Shown here piece by piece: positions 5,525 to 9,693 of a stretch of DNA of 9,693 bases (the first letter of the stretch is position 1; each line of letters opens with the position of its first letter). A program made the translations under genes and the position numbers. The notes beneath the pieces were generated by a model, which was not told the origin of the DNA, did not search any database, and saw only the letters and a program-made list of their open reading frames with translations. The stretch covers positions 1 to 9,693 of the forward strand of contig JAUVMD010000024.1 in the NCBI GenBank assembly GCA_030600405.1. Direction: 5' to 3'. The DNA comes from Nitrospirota bacterium. Its GTDB lineage: Bacteria; Nitrospinota; Nitrospinia; Nitrospinales; Nitrospinaceae.

Positions 5525-5710
5525 TTATTCATTACCCAGGCCGTGGATATCGTCCTGGTAAATTTCGTCGAGGGCGGAATGTTCTGCGGTGGGTTCTTCG
5601 GTGTCGTCAAGATCCGGCAGATCGAGTTTGGCCCATTCTTCCTTGATCTGTTTTTTACTTTTAAAAGCCACCGGGCGTTTCTGTGGCGGCGGGATTTCCT
5701 GTTCATTCAT
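5525..5710 (-). CDS. 61-aa acidic hypothetical protein
   Basis: I do not recognise a family. The protein runs MNEQEIPPPQKRPVAFKSKK, QIKEEWAKLDLPDLDD and then an acidic tail ending DDIHGLGNE. It has no cysteine, signal peptide or membrane segment and is probably largely disordered. The start was set at ATG 5710 because AGGAG (5719-5723 on the + map) is eight bases upstream; the in-frame ATG at 5716 is only two bases from that site. It lies between lnt and the FGE-fold gene on the same strand, with gaps of about 100 and 47 bp. A 66-aa frame overlapping on the same strand (5506-5706) is Arg/Asn-rich and has no ribosome site, so I treat it as a shadow. Confidence 0.6.
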   Translation of the reverse strand: MNEQEIPPPQKRPVAFKSKKQIKEEWAKLDLPDLDDTEEPTAEHSALDEIYQDDIHGLGNE

Positions 5711-5739
5711 TCCCATTACTCCTAAGCGCAGGTCCTATT

Positions 5740-5753
5740 ATTCTGACCAGAAT
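5740..5753. promoter_or_regulatory. 14-bp dyad upstream of the 61-aa gene
   Basis: ATTCTG (5740-5745) and CAGAAT (5748-5753) form a perfect inverted repeat around AC. It lies 29 bases upstream of the 61-aa start and 60 bases past the lnt stop, a position suited to an operator. The function is not shown; a dyad of this size could be chance. Confidence 0.25.
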
Positions 5754-5813
5754 GTTCTTTGATGGCAATGAAAAATTTAGGGCCTTGGGCGCATCTGGTG
5801 GATCCTACCGCCA

Positions 5814-7385
5814 TCAAACCCAGCCGAAGGTATCGGGAGGCCGCGACCGGCTTCCCATAAACGCAAAAAGGGGTACCAATACCAGGCACATCTGACTGAA
5901 GACATCGCCGTAGGTGGAATAAAATCCAGGTTTTGAAGTCAGCGGATGAATTTCGGCGATGACCCAGTCTTCCTCAAAAATTTCGGTGGCATCGACAATC
6001 CGGCCAAAAGCGTCGACGGTTCCCGAAATTCCGGTATTAGCGGCGCGTACAATGGGGACACGGTTTTCGACAGCCCTCATGGCAACCATGCTCATGTGTT
6101 GATACGAAGCGGCGCTCTTACCGAACCAGGCGTCGTTGGTGATGTTGATGAGATAGCCGGCACCCTGTTTGACAGGCCGGCGGACCAGATCTGGAAATAT
6201 GATTTCGAAGCAGATGGACACAGCAAATCCGTAATCCCCCAATTGAAATACTTGCGATTCCTCGCCCCGTTCGAAGTCCCCAATGTTCGCCACCATTTTG
6301 TCGATAAAAAACAGGATGGAACGGAATGGAACAAACTCACCAAACGGCACCAGGTGAATTTTATCGTAACGTCCCAGCTGTACTCCATGGCCGGAAAGAA
6401 AATACGCGCTGTTATACAGTCGGAGTGGTTCACTTCTGCCAAGAGCAAGTTCCTTTCCGGTTTCTTTAGCGGCGGGGCTTCCCAGGACTATTGGGGTCTG
6501 CGCCTGGCGCACCGTGTCGAGGACATATTGGGTGCCTGCAAAGTCGCGGCCGAAGTAAAAAGGCGTGACCGCCTCTGGCCATACCATCAGGTCCGGTTTG
6601 AATACCGCCGCTTCAAAAGTCAGATTCCGGTAGCGGCGGAGGACTTCGTTGCGGTAGGCTGGATCCCATTTCATTTTTTGCGGAATATTGCCTTGAATGA
6701 GACCTATCCGGACTGGCGGGATGCCGTAGACGGGAGCCTGACTCAGGGTCCACCACCCGTATCCCACGCAAAACAATAAGAAAAGTAAGGTGGAAACGCC
6801 GATCCGCTTCCGGTAATTCTGCCAGGCGGGATACTTTTCAAACGAGGGATGGAGCAGGACGAACAACCCGGCGTTCACCAATACGATCAACGCGCTGATG
6901 CCGTACACTCCAGTGATGGACGCCATTTGAATGACCGGAAGTGATTGAAACTGAGAGTAGCCCAGGCCCTGCCAGGAAAACCCGTATATGGAATGCGTGG
7001 ATCGTAGATACTCTAGGGCTGTCCAAGTGACCGGCGCCAGGAGAAAAATATTAACCGGATTGCCCTTGCCAAATCGGTTGACCAGATACGCGAACAGGCC
7101 CATATACAAACTTAAATAAGCCACCAGCAGGCTCAGGATCAGCCAGCTCACTACCGTGGGGATGTTTCCATAGTTGACGAGAGTGTTGATCACCCAACTG
7201 AGGGTAATGAAGTAAAAAACCAGTCCGGCCACAAAACCGAGCTTCATGGCCCGCCGCGCATTACCGGGATAAATAGCGAAAAGTAAAGGTACAAGGGCGA
7301 GCCAGGCAAGAAATTCCAGATTAAATCTGGGAAAGGCAAAGGCCAAAAGGAGGCCGCTTATGATTGCCTTCAGGTAATCCTTCAT
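5814..7385 (-). CDS. lnt: apolipoprotein N-acyltransferase
   Basis: The protein is 523 aa, a typical Lnt length. Lnt is an inner-membrane enzyme that transfers an acyl chain from a phospholipid to the N-terminal cysteine of lipoproteins, the last step of their maturation. Residues 1-215 contain multiple hydrophobic segments and the family motifs SWVINTL (63-69), WTALEYLRS (121-129) and GFSWQGLGYSQ (135-145). Residues 224-480 are the carbon-nitrogen hydrolase domain, with the triad Glu271 (VWPEAVTP), Lys342 (YDKIHLVPFGEFVP) and Cys392 (SICFEIIFPDL), plus INITNDAWFG (413-422) and ENRVPIVRAANTGIS. A last hydrophobic helix lies near 498-510. ATG 7385 begins the conserved N-terminus but is preceded by a pyrimidine run (CCCCCTCTCCT), not a Shine-Dalgarno sequence. 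The lipobox protein at 3835-4656 is a potential client. Confidence 0.97.
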   Translation of the reverse strand: MKDYLKAIISGLLLAFAFPRFNLEFLAWLALVPLLFAIYPGNARRAMKLGFVAGLVFYFITLSWVINTLVNYGNIPTVVSWLILSLLVAYLSLYMGLFAYLVNRFGKGNPVNIFLLAPVTWTALEYLRSTHSIYGFSWQGLGYSQFQSLPVIQMASITGVYGISALIVLVNAGLFVLLHPSFEKYPAWQNYRKRIGVSTLLFLLFCVGYGWWTLSQAPVYGIPPVRIGLIQGNIPQKMKWDPAYRNEVLRRYRNLTFEAAVFKPDLMVWPEAVTPFYFGRDFAGTQYVLDTVRQAQTPIVLGSPAAKETGKELALGRSEPLRLYNSAYFLSGHGVQLGRYDKIHLVPFGEFVPFRSILFFIDKMVANIGDFERGEESQVFQLGDYGFAVSICFEIIFPDLVRRPVKQGAGYLINITNDAWFGKSAASYQHMSMVAMRAVENRVPIVRAANTGISGTVDAFGRIVDATEIFEEDWVIAEIHPLTSKPGFYSTYGDVFSQMCLVLVPLFAFMGSRSRPPDTFGWV

Positions 7386-7388
7386 AGG

Positions 7389-7400
7389 AGAGGGGGATTA
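7389..7400 (-). promoter_or_regulatory. TAATCCCCCTCT element before lnt
   Basis: This 12-base element on the - strand lies three bases upstream of the lnt ATG and is identical to one 11 bases upstream of the coaD ATG (9525-9536). Neither gene has a Shine-Dalgarno sequence. Part of it may be a -10 region (GCTAAT here, TATAAT at coaD). Confidence 0.3.
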
Positions 7401-7474
7401 GCGTTAGGTGATTTTCCCGCTATCAGATATAGTGTTAGGGTTGGAGTGTTTCCCTTAATTAAAGGAAATCCGGG

Positions 7475-7729
7475 TTGAGTTCTCAAAAACAAATGATTAG
7501 CAACTTCAAAAAGGTATGCATTTGCCGGAGTGTGACTGGAGGCACCATAATGAAAGCCATTCGGGAAGGCAGTCTATCATTTGAAGCCCTGCGACGGGCC
7601 ATCCGCGTAGGTACCGGCAACTGCAAAGCCAAGCGGTGCCGCCCTAAAATTGAAGCTCAACTCCAAGTTTACAAGCAATCCTTGGACACTGCCGAAAAGG
7701 AAGCGTCCTCATCCAAAGCCAACGTCTGA
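7475..7729 (+). CDS. stand-alone BFD-like [2Fe-2S] protein
   Basis: The protein is 84 aa with a TTG start; AGGA (7463-7466) lies eight bases upstream, whereas the in-frame ATG at 7493 has no ribosome site. Residues 13-60 match the BFD-like [2Fe-2S] fold: KVCICRSVTGGTIMKAIREG, then SFEALRRAIRVGTGNC and KAKRCRPKIE. The ligands would be C15 and C17 (CxC) with C50 and C55. The second pair has four intervening residues instead of the CxxC of classical bacterioferritin-associated ferredoxin. The longer spacing is known from BFD-like modules fused to FAD-dependent oxidoreductases (GMGRCQGRxC type). The C-terminal 20 residues are polar and probably disordered. It lies divergent from lnt and convergent with the aminotransferase. 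Electron transfer or iron handling is the likely role; the partner is unknown. Confidence 0.8.
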   Translation: MSSQKQMISNFKKVCICRSVTGGTIMKAIREGSLSFEALRRAIRVGTGNCKAKRCRPKIEAQLQVYKQSLDTAEKEASSSKANV

Positions 7730-7828
7730 CACCTGGGCGGCCATACCGTTACCACTCTCCCTGTTCCTAAAGATTATCCCTTAAATGATATATGGAAGCA
7801 ACCGTCCTTGAGGGGCGGGTAGGTTCGA

Positions 7829-9031
7829 TTAGGTGTGCAGTGTATTGAGTGCGGCTTCAATCCGGTTCATTCCCTCATTGAGATTTTCCATGGAGGTGGC
7901 GAAGGACAGACGCAGGTTGTTGTCGGCACCGAAGGCAATGCCGGGTACCAGCGAGACCTTGGCCTCTTCGATTAAAAACTCTGCGACGTCGAGAGATCCT
8001 TTTATTGTTTTGCCATTCCATTGTTTACCGAGCACTGCGGAAAAGTCCGGGAAGGTGTAAAAAGAACCGACCGGTTTAGGGCAGGAGATACCTTCTATTT
8101 TGGCGTAACAGTCCATTAGAGTGTCGCGCCGTTTTTTAAACTCCGTTACCATCTTTATTATTTCGCCGGGAGTTTTCTCGCCGGTCAAGGCTTCCGCACA
8201 GGCGGCCTGCGAAATAGATGTGGGATTGGAAGTGGATTGCCCCTGCAGTTTGGTTATGGCGGAGACGATGTCCGTTTCCGCCGCCAGATAACCGATGCGC
8301 CATCCCGTCATCGCAAAACATTTGGACGCGCCATTGATGACGATAGTTTTGCGCTGCATTTCTTCGCTTAAGGAAGCGATGCTGACATGTTCGAAACCGT
8401 CGAACACAATTTTTTCGTAAATCTCATCAGAGATCACCAGCAGCTTATTTTTTAAAATCACTTCCGCCAGCGCTTCCAATTCCTTTTTAGTGTAGGCCGA
8501 ACCGGTGGGATTGGAAGGGCTGTTCAAAACCAGCGCGCGCGTTTTTTTTGTGACGGCTTGTTGCAGTTGCTCCGCCGTGATTTTAAATCCAGACGATTCC
8601 TCTGTGTTTACGATCACAGGTGAGGCGTTGGCCAGTACCACCATGTCCGGATACGACACCCAATACGGAGCGGGAATGATGATTTCGTCGCCGGCATCCC
8701 AGAGTACTTGCGCCAGATTGTAAAAGGAATGTTTTGCTCCACAGGAAACCACAATCTGTTTACGGTCATAAGCCAATCCATTATCGCGATCGAACTTTTC
8801 GATAATGGCATCCTTCAGGGTATGGGTGCCACTGACGATGGTGTAATGCGTATCATTATTGTGGATGGCGTCGATCGCCGCCTGTTTGATATTTTCCGGA
8901 GTGGCAAAGTCGGGCTCACCTGCGCCAAATCCGATCACATCAATCCCCTGCTCTCTTAGAGCTTGGGCCTTGGCGGAAATGGCAAGCGTCATAGACTGCT
9001 GGATATTTTGAATTCGTTGTGCAAACTTCAT
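7829..9031 (-). CDS. aspB: aspartate aminotransferase, class I/II PLP-dependent
   Basis: The protein is 400 aa, normal for the Bacillus/Thermus-type (AspB, subgroup Ib) aspartate aminotransferases. It interconverts aspartate/2-oxoglutarate and oxaloacetate/glutamate in the cytoplasm, using PLP. Motifs: GFGAGEPDFATPENI (34-48), THYTIVSGTHTLKDAI, APYWVSYPDM (121-130), NSPSNPTG with Asn174 (170-177), SDEIYEKIVFDG with Asp202 and Tyr205, the Schiff-base Lys237 in NGASKCFAMTGWRIGY (233-248) with Arg245, and Arg374 (LRLSFA), expected to bind the substrate alpha-carboxylate. The usual NGxSK-AYAMTGWR block is slightly altered (SKCFAMTGWR), without loss of a key residue. Its ATG overlaps the coaD stop as ATGA and the nearest purine-rich site is too far away, so translation is probably coupled to coaD. 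Exact amino-acid specificity cannot be read from sequence. Confidence 0.93.
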   Translation of the reverse strand: MKFAQRIQNIQQSMTLAISAKAQALREQGIDVIGFGAGEPDFATPENIKQAAIDAIHNNDTHYTIVSGTHTLKDAIIEKFDRDNGLAYDRKQIVVSCGAKHSFYNLAQVLWDAGDEIIIPAPYWVSYPDMVVLANASPVIVNTEESSGFKITAEQLQQAVTKKTRALVLNSPSNPTGSAYTKKELEALAEVILKNKLLVISDEIYEKIVFDGFEHVSIASLSEEMQRKTIVINGASKCFAMTGWRIGYLAAETDIVSAITKLQGQSTSNPTSISQAACAEALTGEKTPGEIIKMVTEFKKRRDTLMDCYAKIEGISCPKPVGSFYTFPDFSAVLGKQWNGKTIKGSLDVAEFLIEEAKVSLVPGIAFGADNNLRLSFATSMENLNEGMNRIEAALNTLHT

Positions 9032-9513
9032 GAGGAGATTTTAGAGAGACCTTCCTGGACACACTTGGGAACCATTTTGCTGACGTCGCCTCCGTGTTTG
9101 GCGATCTCTTTTACAAAACTGGAACTGAGAAACGAAAACTCCTGACTGGGAATCATAAAGACGGTTTCCATATTATCATTCAGATTGCGGTTCATCAGTC
9201 CCATTTGCAGTTCGTATTCAAAATCGGAAACGGCCCGCAATCCTTTAATAATAATGTTGGCCTTATGCAACCCGGCGAAATCGGTGAGGAGTGTATCAAA
9301 AGGTAACACCTCAACCCCTGTAAGGTTTTGGACGGATTGCTTGATAAATCCTACCCGGTCATCACTGTTAAATAGAGGGTTCTTTTTAGGGTTCAGCGCG
9401 ACTGCCACGATCAATCGGTCGCACAAGCCCAGGGCGCGCCCCATGATGTCCAAGTGACCAAAGGTAATGGGATCAAAAGTTCCCGGATAAATAGCTGTTC
9501 TTTTAGTATTCAT
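9028..9513 (-). CDS. coaD: phosphopantetheine adenylyltransferase
   Basis: The protein is 161 aa, the standard CoaD length. It transfers AMP from ATP to 4'-phosphopantetheine to give dephospho-CoA, the penultimate step of CoA synthesis, as a cytoplasmic hexamer. Motifs: AIYPGTFDPITFGHLDIMGR with the nucleotidyltransferase His20 (T/H-x-G-H type), NPKKNPLF (41-48), KGLRAVSDFEYELQM with Arg93 (90-104), and FLSSSFVKEIAKHGGDVSKM (128-147). It is the first gene of a two-gene unit with the aminotransferase (4-bp overlap). The ATG at 9513 begins the conserved N-terminus but has no Shine-Dalgarno sequence; upstream is TCCCCCTCTTTAAAAAAGCC. A perfect TATAAT about 20 bases before the ATG implies a very short leader. 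Confidence 0.97.
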   Translation of the reverse strand: MNTKRTAIYPGTFDPITFGHLDIMGRALGLCDRLIVAVALNPKKNPLFNSDDRVGFIKQSVQNLTGVEVLPFDTLLTDFAGLHKANIIIKGLRAVSDFEYELQMGLMNRNLNDNMETVFMIPSQEFSFLSSSFVKEIAKHGGDVSKMVPKCVQEGLSKISS

Positions 9514-9687
9514 GGCTTTTTTAAAGAGGGGGATTATAACTTCAAATGGAGAGTCGCGAAAGGCCCAAAAAGCAGAATTGTAAGGTTTTCTGAGTCTTTT
9601 TCAAAAAAACCACCATTTTGGAGAAAATATTCCTGTCTATGGGGATGATTTGGGGTTAATTTGAAGAAAATTACTTAAAAAAGCCAT
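9512..9687. repeat. 13-bp inverted repeat bracketing the coaD upstream region
   Basis: ATGGCTTTTTTAA (9512-9524) and its exact reverse complement (9675-9687) lie 150 bp apart. One arm includes the coaD start codon. The repeat is low in complexity (a T6 run), so chance is possible. The 180 bases from 9514 to the window end hold no gene that I can support. Confidence 0.35.
9525..9538 (-). promoter_or_regulatory. coaD -10 box and TAATCCCCCTCT element
   Basis: On the - strand TATAAT occupies 9538-9533 and continues directly into the 12-base element TAATCCCCCTCT (9536-9525) that is also found before lnt. At 17 bp upstream the candidate -35 is TTTCGC, a poor match. If the -10 box is used, transcription would begin roughly 10-14 bases before the ATG. 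Confidence 0.4.
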
Positions 9688-9693
9688 TTCACC

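Noticed and set aside
5506..5706. 66-aa frame on the - strand overlapping the 61-aa gene
   Set aside because: It is Arg/Asn/Ser-rich, typical of an out-of-frame reading, and the AGGAG site fits the other frame's ATG at 5710.
5946..6779. 277-aa open frame on the + strand
   Set aside because: It is antisense to lnt, whose catalytic triad and membrane segments are intact. The frame has no ribosome site or recognisable domain.
7802..7820. terminator hairpin between the BFD-like and aminotransferase genes
   Set aside because: The stem CCGTCC/GGGCGG needs a G-U pair on the + strand and is mismatched on the - strand. No T-run follows on either.
9637..9693. possible C-terminal end of a - strand gene entering from the right edge
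   Set aside because: Only 18 open codons with no recognisable motif; too short to support.

Overview
The window reads as ordinary chromosome from a Gram-negative, lipoprotein-making bacterium. The evidence is an apolipoprotein N-acyltransferase (lnt), a lipobox protein, a signal-peptide protein, and the housekeeping genes coaD and an aspartate aminotransferase. The mix of genes and the style of the small proteins (lysine-rich or acidic, with no known domain) remind me of Nitrospinota or delta-proteobacteria-like lineages. That placement is a guess; there is no rRNA or marker gene here to settle it. I see no phage, transposon, CRISPR array or tRNA.

Layout on the + strand, left half: a DUF484-GAF-degenerate GGDEF protein (153-1361) is translationally coupled to a short ArgA-type GNAT acetyltransferase (1358-1900). 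After a gap holding a repeat and a possible terminator comes a second coupled pair. It consists of a 90-aa protein (2031-2303) and a DnaC/DnaI-like AAA+ ATPase with a cysteine-rich N-terminus (2300-3247). A second copy of the same intergenic repeat follows. A 73-aa basic/acidic protein lies on the - strand (3434-3655) with a strong intrinsic terminator. Divergent from it is a TTG-started lipoprotein (3835-4656) made of two tandem domains resembling the periplasmic domain of CcmI/CycH.

Right half, mostly - strand: lnt (7385 to 5814), a 61-aa acidic protein (5710 to 5525) and a secreted formylglycine-generating-enzyme-fold protein without the catalytic cysteines (5477 to 4806) follow each other. 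Divergent from lnt, on the + strand, is a stand-alone BFD-like [2Fe-2S] protein (7475-7729). At the right end coaD (9513 to 9028) is coupled to an aspartate aminotransferase (9031 to 7829).

The genes do not form one obvious pathway, and I do not see a large new system. The points most worth following are these: (i) the 90-aa/ATPase pair resembles the dnaB-dnaI helicase-loading pair of Firmicutes; (ii) the DUF484 protein has lost the GGDEF catalytic residues but kept an RxxD I-site at the right spacing, suggesting a c-di-GMP receptor; (iii) the lipoprotein has duplicated CcmI-type domains; (iv) a repeat of about 48 bp sits in the same orientation at the 3' ends of two + strand genes, and one copy is read into a protein C-terminus; (v) there is an AT-rich TTATAAC array between the convergent genes at 4657-4805.
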